Assembly: GCA_047973085.1 (NCBI GenBank)
Contig: JBKEBI010000060.1
Span: forward strand, 1-28,363
Length of the DNA: 28,363 nt
DNA from: JBKEDG01 sp047973085
GTDB taxonomy: Bacteria; Bacillota_I; Bacilli_A; JBKEDG01
Reading direction: 5' to 3'
Below the pieces are notes generated by a model that ran no database searches, was not told the DNA's origin, and was given only the letters and a program-made list of their open reading frames with translations. A program made the translations under genes and the position numbers. Positions 8,336 to 16,884 of this stretch are shown here, in pieces (positions within the stretch are counted from its first letter, which is position 1; every line of letters starts with the position of its first letter).

Positions 8336-9628
8336 ATGGAATTAAAAGTTAAAAATTTTAGAAATATAAAAGAATGTAGTTTTGATATTATAGATAATAT
8401 GCTTATTTTAGTTGGTAAAAATGGTGTTGGAAAATCTAATGTACTTGAAGCAATAGAAAATAGAAATTTTACTATCTCTGGGTCAAATGAATATGATGAT
8501 ATTATTTATATAAGCCCTGAAATTTCAATTAGTGAAAGCATTGATTTTGAAGAAGACTCAGTATTTATGCAATTAGCAAATATTTTATATGATGGTGAGA
8601 GCGAAGATGCCAAATATCAACATTTACTTAATCAAGTAAATTTAGTTTTAAAAGAAAATGATGTTTTAAAAGGTAAAGAAGTACAAAACTTAGAAAATGA
8701 AAGCTTGAAAAAGATTTTTATTAAGGCATGCTATGAACTTACTTCAGGATTTAAAAGAAGACTTTTGTATCAATTTTTATATAAAATTGCAACAGAGGCA
8801 TTAGATAAGAAATTAATTATTTTAATTGATTCTCCAGAGGTATATGCACATCCCTCAATGATAAGGAGCATATGTAATGAATTAAAATTTTTATCTGAAC
8901 GAGGGCATTTGCTAATTGTTTCAACTCATAGTGCAAAAGTGGTTGAAACATTGAATACAGATATTAGACAAGTTGCAAAGTTAACTGTAAAAAATAATGA
9001 ATTAGTATCTTATCAAATTATTTTAGATGAGTATATTAAATTGTTACATGAATTTTACAGAGCAAAGAATATTTTCTATTTACCAAATGGAAGAGTTAAT
9101 GAAGCATTAGTTCATATTGTAAAGAATAACATTAGTTCATTTTGCAAAAGTTTTTTGAGAGAAAATGTATTAAAGATTTTGTTTTCTGACTATATTATTT
9201 TAGGAGAAGGTTCTAGTGAAGAAGTATTGTTTAATTATATGTTTACAAGAATAGATTATAAAATAACTTCTAAGTTTGCAGACTACAATATTGATTATGT
9301 AACTGGTTTTGGAAAATTTTACTTACCTTTTTATTTTATTCTAGCAAACTTATATGATGTGAAAGTTATCTGTATGTTTGACATTGATAATCTAGAAAAC
9401 AAAAGTCATAAGGCATTTTATAATGCATTTTCTAATTATGAAATTAATAATAAAAATTTATTTATAACTGTCATGTTAGATCCTGATTTAGAAAGCGAAC
9501 TTGAAATAGAGCAATCTAAGCATAGAGTTGAAAAGCCACTTCATATCTTTAATGAAGTGTTCTATAAGAAAAATAATGTTAATAAAATTGTAAATAAAAT
9601 AGAAAAAGCATTAAATATTCTAGAATAA
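8336..9628 (+). CDS. OLD-like ATP-dependent nuclease (AAA ATPase plus TOPRIM)
   Basis: This 430-residue protein joins a RecF/SMC-type ATPase to a TOPRIM domain, as in the OLD (overcoming lysogenization defect) family. Visible motifs are Walker A GKNGVGKS (residues 27-34), a signature-like LTSGFKRRL, Walker B LIILIDSPEVYAHP with VSTHSAKV as the switch His, then TOPRIM motif YIILGEGSSEEVLF carrying the acidic residue and MFDIDN with the D-x-D pair. The start is ATG 8336, with GAGGT seven bases upstream and three bases after the hydrolase stop. OLD proteins act on nucleic acids and several are phage-defence effectors, such as GajA of Gabija. Here no UvrD-like partner is present; the only operon partner is an alpha/beta hydrolase. 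The family is confident; the biological role is not known. Confidence 0.8.
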   Translation: MELKVKNFRNIKECSFDIIDNMLILVGKNGVGKSNVLEAIENRNFTISGSNEYDDIIYISPEISISESIDFEEDSVFMQLANILYDGESEDAKYQHLLNQVNLVLKENDVLKGKEVQNLENESLKKIFIKACYELTSGFKRRLLYQFLYKIATEALDKKLIILIDSPEVYAHPSMIRSICNELKFLSERGHLLIVSTHSAKVVETLNTDIRQVAKLTVKNNELVSYQIILDEYIKLLHEFYRAKNIFYLPNGRVNEALVHIVKNNISSFCKSFLRENVLKILFSDYIILGEGSSEEVLFNYMFTRIDYKITSKFADYNIDYVTGFGKFYLPFYFILANLYDVKVICMFDIDNLENKSHKAFYNAFSNYEINNKNLFITVMLDPDLESELEIEQSKHRVEKPLHIFNEVFYKKNNVNKIVNKIEKALNILE

Positions 9629-9630
9629 GG

Positions 9631-9659
9631 TTGTTATTAGTTAAGATATACTGTATAAT
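9631..9659 (+). promoter_or_regulatory. Promoter of the cold-shock gene
   Basis: TTGTTA (9631-9636), a 17-base spacer and TATAAT (9654-9659) leave a 5' leader of roughly 50 bases before the csp ATG. Confidence 0.75.
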
Positions 9660-9716
9660 TGGAATATGGATTATAGTTATATGATACCAAATTTATTTAT
9701 GTAAGGAGAACAAACG

Positions 9717-9914
9717 ATGAAGGGTACTGTTAAGTGGTTTGATGGATCTAAAGGTTATGGATTCATTACTTCAGAAGATGGAAATGATGTTTTTGTTCAT
9801 TTCAGCGCTATCGAAGAAGATGGATTTAAATCTTTAGAAGAAGGTCAAGAAGTAAGTTTTGAAGTTGTTGATGGAGATAAAGGTCCTCAAGCTTCAAACG
9901 TTGTAAAGGGATAA
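9717..9914 (+). CDS. csp: Cold-shock protein (CspA family)
   Basis: This 65-residue single cold-shock domain binds single-stranded RNA and DNA and acts as an RNA chaperone. It has the two signature RNA-binding motifs, KGYGFI (RNP1) and VFVHF (RNP2), and begins MKGTVKWFD as usual. An AAGGAGA ribosome-binding site is 7 bases from the ATG. It is monocistronic, with its own promoter, a leader of about 50 bases and its own terminator. Whether cold or growth phase regulates it cannot be seen here. Confidence 0.97.
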   Translation: MKGTVKWFDGSKGYGFITSEDGNDVFVHFSAIEEDGFKSLEEGQEVSFEVVDGDKGPQASNVVKG

Positions 9915-9934
9915 TAGATTTTTCTACAACATTT

Positions 9935-9959
9935 AAAAGAGTTTTAAACTCTTTTTTTT
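9935..9959 (+). terminator. Terminator of the cold-shock gene
   Basis: AAAAGAG pairs with CTCTTTT around a small T/A loop and is followed by an uninterrupted T tract. Confidence 0.85.
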
Positions 9960-10019
9960 AAAAATATTTATGCTATCATATTAAAATTAATAATAAATTA
10001 GTTTAAGAGGTGACTTATA

Positions 10020-11036
10020 GTGGATTCAAAAAAATATAAAAGTGCTACATCAAAATTTTTTGATGAGACAGATGATCTAGAATTAGAAAAAGAAGCTGAA
10101 ATAGATGCAATAGATGTCGATGATAATATTGATAATGATAGAACAAAAATTCATACAAAGACAGAAGAATACGAAGATGATGAAGAGTACGAAGAATACG
10201 AAGATGATGAAGAGTATGAAGAATACGAAGATGATGAAGAGTATGAAGATGATATTGTAAAAAAGAAAAAAAAGCGCAAAAAGAAAAAAAGTTTATTTAA
10301 GAATAAAAAAACAAAATATGCTATTATTGGAGTTTCGATTGCTGTTCTTCTAGCAGCAGTAGTTTCTATAATTATTATGGCTGGAAGAGTAGAATATGTA
10401 GAGAACGTTGAGATATACGTTGATGATACTCTTGTTCATACGTTTGATCGTGTAGATGAAGGGACAATTGATCAAAGGTTAATAGATCAAGGCTATAATG
10501 AAGAGGAGTATATAAGAGATAAGACGATGAAATCTACAGAGAAGAAAATATATTTATCTCAAAAAAAGGAAATAACTGTGACATATTATGCAGAGGAATG
10601 GGATAAGAAAGAGTTTGATGTCTATAACTATAAATTGAGTACTGTGCTAACAGAACTGGAGATAGATTTAGATGAAAACGCTGTTGTATATGTTGATAAT
10701 ACAAAAATTGATAGTAGTAAGTTTAATGAAACTACTATTAGGCTTTCATCACATATAAAAATAGTTAATAATACTATTGAAGAGGAAGTGATTGAAGAAG
10801 CTATCCCATATAGTACAGTGGAAACTCTAGATAGTACACTAACAGAAGGAGAACGTAAAGTCATTACTAAGGGAGTAGATGGGCTGAAGAGAAGTGTATA
10901 TAATGTTTACTATTCAAATGGAGAAGAAGTTAAACGTGAACTTATTAGTGATGAAGTTGTGACATCTCCTGTTGATGAAGTTGTTTCTGTAGGCACAAAA
11001 AAAGATACAACTGATACTGATAGTAGTAGTGATTAA
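10020..11036 (+). CDS. Membrane-anchored DUF348/G5-domain surface protein (YabE-like, no catalytic domain)
   Basis: This 338-residue bitopic protein has four zones. First is a cytoplasmic acidic segment (1-80) containing three 9-residue repeats of the type YEDDEEYEE (51-77). Next is a lysine-rich stretch (81-99). A single membrane helix follows at about 100-123. The last is an outside part with two DUF348-like repeats (VEIYVDDTLVHTFD..., YNYKLSTVLTELEIDLD...) and a C-terminal G5 domain (IPYSTVETLDSTL ... TSPVDEVVSVGTKK). YabE/Rpf-type cell-wall proteins share DUF348 and G5 but normally end in a lytic 3D or transglycosylase domain, which is missing here. The start is GTG 10020, with AGAGGTGA about 8 bases upstream. 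A peptidoglycan-binding or scaffold role is inferred only from the domains. Confidence 0.75.
   Translation: MDSKKYKSATSKFFDETDDLELEKEAEIDAIDVDDNIDNDRTKIHTKTEEYEDDEEYEEYEDDEEYEEYEDDEEYEDDIVKKKKKRKKKKSLFKNKKTKYAIIGVSIAVLLAAVVSIIIMAGRVEYVENVEIYVDDTLVHTFDRVDEGTIDQRLIDQGYNEEEYIRDKTMKSTEKKIYLSQKKEITVTYYAEEWDKKEFDVYNYKLSTVLTELEIDLDENAVVYVDNTKIDSSKFNETTIRLSSHIKIVNNTIEEEVIEEAIPYSTVETLDSTLTEGERKVITKGVDGLKRSVYNVYYSNGEEVKRELISDEVVTSPVDEVVSVGTKKDTTDTDSSSD
10170..10250 (+). repeat. Three tandem 27-bp coding repeats (acidic 9-mer)
   Basis: Three nearly identical 27-bp units start at 10170, 10197 and 10224 and encode YEDDEEYEE-type 9-mers. They differ only at a TAC/TAT codon and at the end of the last unit, so copy number could vary in frame. 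Confidence 0.85.
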
Positions 11037-11089
11037 GGTAAAATGTACTAATTAGTCAGGTATATAGAATAAAATATGATTTAGTATTG

Positions 11090-11122
11090 CACTTCTTTGT
11101 CTATAGCAAAGAAGTGTTTTTT
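11090..11122 (+). terminator. Strong terminator after the DUF348/G5 gene
   Basis: A 10-bp perfect stem CACTTCTTTG/CAAAGAAGTG with a 7-base loop is followed by six T. Confidence 0.93.
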
Positions 11123-11206
11123 AACTATATGTGAAAGCTTGAACGTTTTGTGTAATAACAAACTATTATTAAACAGTAGTTATTTGCATTAAATATAAAA
11201 AAAGTG

Positions 11207-11235
11207 TTGCAAAATAAAATAAGTAGTGATATAAT
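11207..11235 (+). promoter_or_regulatory. Promoter of the 5S rRNA gene
   Basis: TTGCAA (11207-11212), a 17-base spacer and a perfect TATAAT (11230-11235) place the start of transcription at about the first base of the 5S rRNA. It is probably also the only promoter for the ABC-F gene behind it. Confidence 0.85.
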
Positions 11236-11242
11236 ATTATTG

Positions 11243-11348
<106 letters not shown>

Positions 11349-11382
11349 TTTTTTTGTGTATTAAAATAATGGAGATGATTGT

Positions 11383-13236
11383 ATGATTCAAATTCAAAAC
11401 GTGAATAAAAGTTTCCCGGGGAAAGTTATATATAATAATGCTAGTGTTAATATTTATAAAAAAGAAATAGTTGGTATTGTTGGAAGAAATGGTGTAGGTA
11501 AATCTACACTTTTTGAGATGATTTTAGACTTAATTCCATATGAGGGAAATATTGAAATAATTAAAGGCTTAAAAATGGGTTATTATACACAAGATTTGGT
11601 TTTGGATGAGACAATTACAGTTAATGAAATTCTATATAAACAGTTTGATCATTTATTTGCAATGGAGGAGAAACTTTTAGAATTGGCTCATGATTTTGAA
11701 AAGAATCAAGATGAATATGAAAAGGTGTTTTTTGAGTTTGAAAGTCAAGGAGGATATTTTATTACCTCTAATATAAATGCAATGATAAAAATGTTTAAGC
11801 TAGATAATATCTTAGAGCAAAAAATTGCTACACTTAGTGGTGGTCAAAAAGGAAGGGTAGCACTTGCTAAAATTTTACTTACTAAGCCAGATATTTTACT
11901 TTTAGATGAGCCATTGAATCATTTAGATTTAGAAGCAATTGAATGGTTAGAAAACTTTTTAAATTCTAATATTGAAACATTTATAGTTATTTCACATGAT
12001 AGATTTTTTCTAGATAATGTGTGTAATAATATTATTGAGGTAAAGAATCATAACTTTTATAAATATAAAGGAAACTATTCTAAATATTTAGATGATAGTG
12101 AACATAATGATTTAACTATTCATAACATATATGATAAACAGCAAGCTGAGATAAAAAAATTAAATGAGCAGATTAAACAATTTCGTATTTGGGGAAATGC
12201 TAGGGATAGTGAAAAAATGTTTAAAAAGGCAAAAGAGTTGGAAAAGCGTTTGAGTAAGATTGAAGTCATAGATGCTCCAACAATTGAAAAAAATATGAGG
12301 CTTAATTTTAATTATTCATTTTCTAATTCTCAAAACATAATTTGGTGTGAAAACTTAGCGATAGGTTATGATAAGGTATTAATTGATAATCTAAATTTTG
12401 ATGTATATAAAGGTGATAGAATTGCTTTGGTTGGGGCAAATGGTTGTGGAAAGTCTACATTGCTTAAAGTTCTAGCTAATAAACTTATGCCTTTAAAAGG
12501 CGATATAAATTTTGCTACTAATATTAAGGTTGCATATTTTGACCAAATTTTTGAAGAACTTGATAAAACTAGTACTATTAAGGATGAAGTACATAAAGAT
12601 AACGTTTTATTAAATAATTATCAAATTAGATCGCATCTAGCAAAATTTTTATTTAAAAATGAAGATTTAAATAAAAAGATTAGTGACTTATCTGGTGGAG
12701 AATGCGTTAGAGTTAGTCTTGCAAAACTTAGTTTACAAGAAAGCAATGTGCTTATTTTAGATGAACCGACAAACCATTTAGACTTAGAAAGTAAACAAGT
12801 AGTAGAAATGGCCTTATCAAGTTATGAAGGAGCAATTATATTTTCTTCTCATGATAGATATTTAATAAATAAGCTTGCAAATAAAATATTTGAATTTAAT
12901 AAAAATGAGATGAGAATTATTAACAAAACTTATAATGAATATATTGTAGAAAGAGATTTAAAGTTTGAAGTTGAAGCAGATGAAGTAGTTATATATGATT
13001 ACATAGTGCAAAAGCAAATTAAATCCCTTAAGAATAAAATTATAAACATTGAAGAAGAAATTGGTAAAAAAGAAAGTCAGATAAAAAGATTAGAAAAGTT
13101 AAAATTTGATGAAGATATATATACATGTGAAAATAGCTATAATGAAATACTTGAAGAAATTAAACAATGTAATACGGAGATTGAAGAATTAATTTTAGAA
13201 ACAATTAAGTTAGAAAATGAGATTGATATGTTATAA
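11383..13236 (+). CDS. ABC-F family ribosome-associated ATPase
   Basis: This 617-residue soluble protein has two ABC domains and no membrane part, the mark of ABC-F translation factors, which bind the ribosomal E site. Domain 1 has Walker A GRNGVGKST (34-42), signature TLSGGQKGRVAL and Walker B LLLDEPLNHLD, where Leu replaces the usual Thr of EPTNHLD. Between the domains lies the charged linker (P-site tRNA interaction motif region; KQFRIWGNARDSEKMFKKAKELEKR in part). Domain 2 has GANGCGKST, DLSGGECVRVSL and LILDEPTNHLD. The C-terminal tail of about 80 residues is a predicted coiled coil. It could be a housekeeping factor or an antibiotic-protection type; I cannot tell which. Only 34 bases separate it from the 5S rRNA, with GGAG about 8 bases before the ATG. 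Confidence 0.9.
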   Translation: MIQIQNVNKSFPGKVIYNNASVNIYKKEIVGIVGRNGVGKSTLFEMILDLIPYEGNIEIIKGLKMGYYTQDLVLDETITVNEILYKQFDHLFAMEEKLLELAHDFEKNQDEYEKVFFEFESQGGYFITSNINAMIKMFKLDNILEQKIATLSGGQKGRVALAKILLTKPDILLLDEPLNHLDLEAIEWLENFLNSNIETFIVISHDRFFLDNVCNNIIEVKNHNFYKYKGNYSKYLDDSEHNDLTIHNIYDKQQAEIKKLNEQIKQFRIWGNARDSEKMFKKAKELEKRLSKIEVIDAPTIEKNMRLNFNYSFSNSQNIIWCENLAIGYDKVLIDNLNFDVYKGDRIALVGANGCGKSTLLKVLANKLMPLKGDINFATNIKVAYFDQIFEELDKTSTIKDEVHKDNVLLNNYQIRSHLAKFLFKNEDLNKKISDLSGGECVRVSLAKLSLQESNVLILDEPTNHLDLESKQVVEMALSSYEGAIIFSSHDRYLINKLANKIFEFNKNEMRIINKTYNEYIVERDLKFEVEADEVVIYDYIVQKQIKSLKNKIINIEEEIGKKESQIKRLEKLKFDEDIYTCENSYNEILEEIKQCNTEIEELILETIKLENEIDML

Positions 13237-13363
13237 TTGATGTTAAATATTGTATAAAGGAAAATGCAGTAAAATAAGAAGTTTTTTAACTATGGGGTAT
13301 GCTACTAAATTTGCTGTGTATTGGTTGATTATAATCAGGTAAGAACTAAAGGGGATTGTAAAA

Positions 13364-14427
13364 ATGAAAGATTTATTTAAAAAAATTTGGCGGGAGCCAA
13401 GACGTGCACTAGATACAAATGAAAATCGAAAGATTTCTTTTTTAGAACTATTTTTTGATATAATTTATGTAGGGTATATTGCAAGAATTACTCACAGCTT
13501 TACAGAAGATATTAATGCATTGCATTTGTTTCAATATGTTATTTTATTTTTGATGGGCTGGATGGGCTGGTTTAATAGCTCTTCCTATTATGATATTCAC
13601 GGTAACAATGATGTTCGCTCAAGAGCATTTATGTTTTTACAAATGTTTATTATTGGTTGGTTAGGGATTTTTAGTCATAATGCTTTTGGTGAAAACTTTT
13701 CCATGTTTTCTTTTACTATGGCACTGTATATATTAGCTTAGCTATTTTCTTTGGAATTGCACTAATTAACTATAATCGTCAATGGAAAGATCAATATAGA
13801 GACTTTAAATCTTTGAAAAGTGGAATTTCTTCTTCTATGCATGAAAGAAATAATCTATTTTTGATTATTGTTTTTGGAGAGTTTGTTACAGGAATTATTA
13901 GTGCAGCTTCTGATATTCATGAAATGACTTTGGTTAAAGGAACATTTATCATGGGTAGTCTGTTATTGGCTGTGGGTTTATGGTGGCTTTATTTTGATTT
14001 GGTAGCGAACCGTTTACCAAAGCCTACACTATCAACTACTATTCTTTGGACATGGTTAAATATTCCTGTAATGATTTCTATTACTAGTATGGGAGCTGTC
14101 TTAAGTTTTATACTAAAGAGTGAGAATGAACAACTTTTTGTATTAAACAATGAAACAAGGGGTATTGAGTTACTTTTACTAGGATCATTTTTTGTTTATT
14201 TCATCTGCATTTGGTTGCTTAATCGATATTTAAATATTTCGGATACTTTTTTACCTATATCCAAAGTAGTTAATAAAATATTCCCCTTTATCAGTATAGC
14301 TGTTTTGATATTTATGGTTATTCCTATATCTATTTCATGGATTTTGAGTGTTATGCTACTTTTAATAATTATTTTAGTTTTAACATTTACTATTTTATAT
14401 TCTAGAAATTGCCAAGCATTTGATTAA
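13364..14427 (+). pseudogene. LtrA (low temperature requirement A) family membrane protein, frameshifted
   Basis: This encodes a multi-spanning membrane protein of the LtrA family (function poorly defined), broken in the middle. The first part starts at ATG 13364 behind AAAGGGGATTG and begins with the family segment SFLELFFDIIYVGYIARITHSF. It runs 125 codons to a TAG at 13739-13741. The rest continues in another frame from about 13741 (AIFFGIALINYN ... ERNNLFLIIVFGEFVTGII) to a TAA at 14425-14427. Dropping one of two adjacent TTAGC units (13733-13742) restores one uninterrupted frame of about 350 codons through YILAIFFGIAL, the expected family length. Both halves keep intact family motifs, so the lesion is recent, reversible, or a sequencing error. 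No later start with a good ribosome-binding site rescues the second part. Confidence 0.85.
13733..13742 (+). repeat. Tandem 5-bp duplication TTAGC-TTAGC causing the LtrA frameshift
   Basis: Two adjacent TTAGC units sit exactly at the frame break. Removal of one unit restores the frame without any amino-acid gap. Confidence 0.85.
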
Positions 14428-14475
14428 TAATGAGTAATATTTAAAAAAAATCATAATTAGTATAAATTTTACAGG

Positions 14476-14499
14476 TCCATTTCTTAGGAAGTGGATTTT
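14476..14499 (+). terminator. Probable terminator after the LtrA gene
   Basis: TCCATTTC (14476-14483) pairs with GAAGTGGA (14488-14495, one G-T pair) around a TTAG loop. Four T follow. Confidence 0.65.
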
Positions 14500-14628
14500 A
14501 TTAAACCTTTAATTATATTTAGTAGTCAGAACTCAGTATATGAAAATTAACTAATTTGTTTATAGATTTAAAGTAAAAATCTATAAATTTCAATAATAGA
14601 AAGGAATATAGAGAATTAAGGTTTATTA

Positions 14629-14637
14629 TGTTATAAT
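14629..14637 (+). promoter_or_regulatory. Extended -10 promoter of the shikimate operon
   Basis: TGTTATAAT is a perfect extended -10 (TGnTATAAT) just upstream of the fusion gene. The -35 region is weak, as often seen with extended -10 promoters. The leader is only about 12 bases and holds AAAGGAG. Confidence 0.65.
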
Positions 14638-14655
14638 ATTTTAAAGGAGTTATTT

Positions 14656-16884
14656 ATGAAAATTTCTAATAATGCTAAATTTGAATATAGTATAGATTTT
14701 TGTAATGGAAATATTGCAGAAAGTTTTTTAGATGTTAGTAATTATGTGGTTTGTATTGATAAACGAGTTCTTTTTTTTCATCATAAATATTTAAAAACTA
14801 TTATAGAAAATTCGATTAATTATATCGTAATTGATTTAAGTGAAAAAAATAAGACAACTGAAACTGTAAATGATATATTAGAGTTTTTGTTTGAAAGTGG
14901 TGTTGATAAAACTACTACATTAATCAGTATTGGTGGAGGAGTATGTGGCGATATATGTGGTTATGTTTCTAGCATTTATATTCGTGGAATAGATTATATT
15001 TCAATTCCAACAACACTTTTGTCACAGGTAGATAGTAGTGTTGGTGGAAAAGTAGGAGTAAATTATAATAATCAAAAAAATATGATAGGTGCAATATATT
15101 TTCCGAAAAAAGTTATTATTGATAAGTCGTTTCTATCAACATTAACAATAAGACAATTTAAAGAAGGACTTGCTGAAGTTATAAAACATGGGCTTTTAAT
15201 AGATAAAACAATTATTGAGAAAATAAATGGGTTTAAAGATATTAAGCAACTAAAAAATAGTGATATTACTGATATAATTAAACTTTCTATTGAAGCAAAA
15301 TTAAAAATTGTAGAAAAAGATCTATTTGATACTGGATATAGACATGCTTTAAATTTTGGACATACCTTTGCACATGCCATAGAGTTAAACAATGACTTAT
15401 ATCATGGTGAAGCAGTATTTTGGGGAATGCTTGTTGCTGTTTTTGATACGAGCATTTACAGTGATGTAAAAGCACTTTTTGAGAAATTTGAATGTATGAG
15501 AAAAATAGAAAATTTTGATTTAACTTTAATAAACAACGATAAAAAAAGTTTAGGGTCGGTAATTAGGGAAGTGTTTTTAAATGATTTAAATGATTTTGAA
15601 ATAAAAGAAGTTGATATAAAAAATCTTATTATGAAATATGAAAATGCTTATAATAAAATAAAATCAGAAGTTAAATATAGTCCCGGTAGATTTATTTTTA
15701 AAAATCAGAAATTAAAAGGTGAGGTTACTATTCCACCCTCTAAGAGTCAGTTACATAGATATTTAATTGCAAGCGCTTTGAGCAAGGAAGTTGTTGTTTT
15801 GAAAGGAGTTAGTTCTATTTGTGATGACATTGCAACCACCATAGAAGCCTTAAAACAATTAAATTGTAGTGTACAGTTTTCAAATAATTCTTTAATTGTT
15901 AAACCGAAGAGTTATCATAAATCTATTGTTAATATGAAAGAAAGTGCAACATCACTAAGAATGCTTTTACCTCTGCTTATGCATTATAATAATGAAGTGG
16001 AAATTGATGGAGAAAACAATCTAAAAACAAGGCCAATAAACGAATATTTAAAAATCTTTAATAAGCAAAATATTGCATATGATTATAATGATACACTCCC
16101 TTTAAAAGTAAGAGGAAGTATTTCTCCAGATGTATTTGCAATTGATGGTAATGTGAGCAGTCAATATGTTTCAGGATTACTATTTTTACTACCCTTATTA
16201 AAATCTTCTAGTAAAATTATTTTAAATGATAAATTACAGTCACTACCTTATGTACAAATGAGCTTAAAAGTTTTAAAAGATTTTGGGATAGAAATATACT
16301 ATAATAATGATTATACAGTTTTTAACATACCTGGGAATCAGACTTATACAAGTAAAGGTGAATATTTGGTAGAGCAAGATTACTCTGCAAGAAGCTTCTT
16401 TGAAGTTGCAAAGAGCTTTCCTATGCATGAAATTAAAGTAACAAATAATATTAATGATACGATACAAGGAGATGCTATTGTTGCAAAAATTATTAAAGAG
16501 GAACAAAGTATGGTAGATATTACAGACATTCCTGATGCAGCATTAATTTTGGCAGTATATTATGCTGTGAACGGAGGAGTTATAGAAAATATTGAAAGAC
16601 TTAAATATAAAGAGTCTAATCGTCTAAATGCAATTTGTGATTTCCTAGATGTAATGGGAATTAGTTATACTTTAGAAAACAATAGGCTATCTATAACTAA
16701 GGGTTATATTAGAGGAGGGGTTTTTAATACTCATCTTGATCACCGAGTGGCAATGGCAATTATTATTGCTTCAAGCATTGCTACTTCAGACACATATTTA
16801 TTAGAAATAAAAAGTATTAACAAATCATTTCCAACGTTTATTGAATGTTATGAAGGTTTAGGAGGTTTTGTTGATGAGGAGTAG
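14656..16884 (+). CDS. aroBA: Bifunctional 3-dehydroquinate synthase / EPSP synthase (AroB-AroA fusion)
   Basis: One 742-residue protein carries two shikimate-pathway enzymes. Residues 1 to about 335 are 3-dehydroquinate synthase: GGGVCGD (NAD-binding), TTLLSQVDSSVGGKVGVN, the catalytic EVIKHG, HALNFGHTFAHAIE and LYHGEAVFWGM with the Zn ligands. Residues from about 345 on are 5-enolpyruvylshikimate-3-phosphate synthase: IPPSKSQLHR, ATSLRMLLPL, TRPINEYL, KYKESNRLNA and HRVAMAI. All expected active-site blocks are present in both halves, and no stop or ribosome-binding site lies between them, so the fusion appears real. The AroB-AroA order is that of the first two domains of the fungal AROM protein. 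The residue matching E. coli AroA Gly96 is Ala here. The ATG is behind AAAGGAG. The 3' end overlaps aroC by 11 bases. Confidence 0.93.
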   Translation: MKISNNAKFEYSIDFCNGNIAESFLDVSNYVVCIDKRVLFFHHKYLKTIIENSINYIVIDLSEKNKTTETVNDILEFLFESGVDKTTTLISIGGGVCGDICGYVSSIYIRGIDYISIPTTLLSQVDSSVGGKVGVNYNNQKNMIGAIYFPKKVIIDKSFLSTLTIRQFKEGLAEVIKHGLLIDKTIIEKINGFKDIKQLKNSDITDIIKLSIEAKLKIVEKDLFDTGYRHALNFGHTFAHAIELNNDLYHGEAVFWGMLVAVFDTSIYSDVKALFEKFECMRKIENFDLTLINNDKKSLGSVIREVFLNDLNDFEIKEVDIKNLIMKYENAYNKIKSEVKYSPGRFIFKNQKLKGEVTIPPSKSQLHRYLIASALSKEVVVLKGVSSICDDIATTIEALKQLNCSVQFSNNSLIVKPKSYHKSIVNMKESATSLRMLLPLLMHYNNEVEIDGENNLKTRPINEYLKIFNKQNIAYDYNDTLPLKVRGSISPDVFAIDGNVSSQYVSGLLFLLPLLKSSSKIILNDKLQSLPYVQMSLKVLKDFGIEIYYNNDYTVFNIPGNQTYTSKGEYLVEQDYSARSFFEVAKSFPMHEIKVTNNINDTIQGDAIVAKIIKEEQSMVDITDIPDAALILAVYYAVNGGVIENIERLKYKESNRLNAICDFLDVMGISYTLENNRLSITKGYIRGGVFNTHLDHRVAMAIIIASSIATSDTYLLEIKSINKSFPTFIECYEGLGGFVDEE

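Noticed and set aside
13739..13741. The LtrA break as a second recoded stop or programmed frameshift
   Set aside because: The codon is TAG, there is no slippery heptamer, and the 5-bp duplication explains the shift exactly.
14428..14655. T-box or riboswitch leader for the shikimate operon
   Set aside because: The extended -10 lies about 20 bases before the ATG, leaving no room for a leader, and no T-box AGGGTGGNACCGCG-like core is present.
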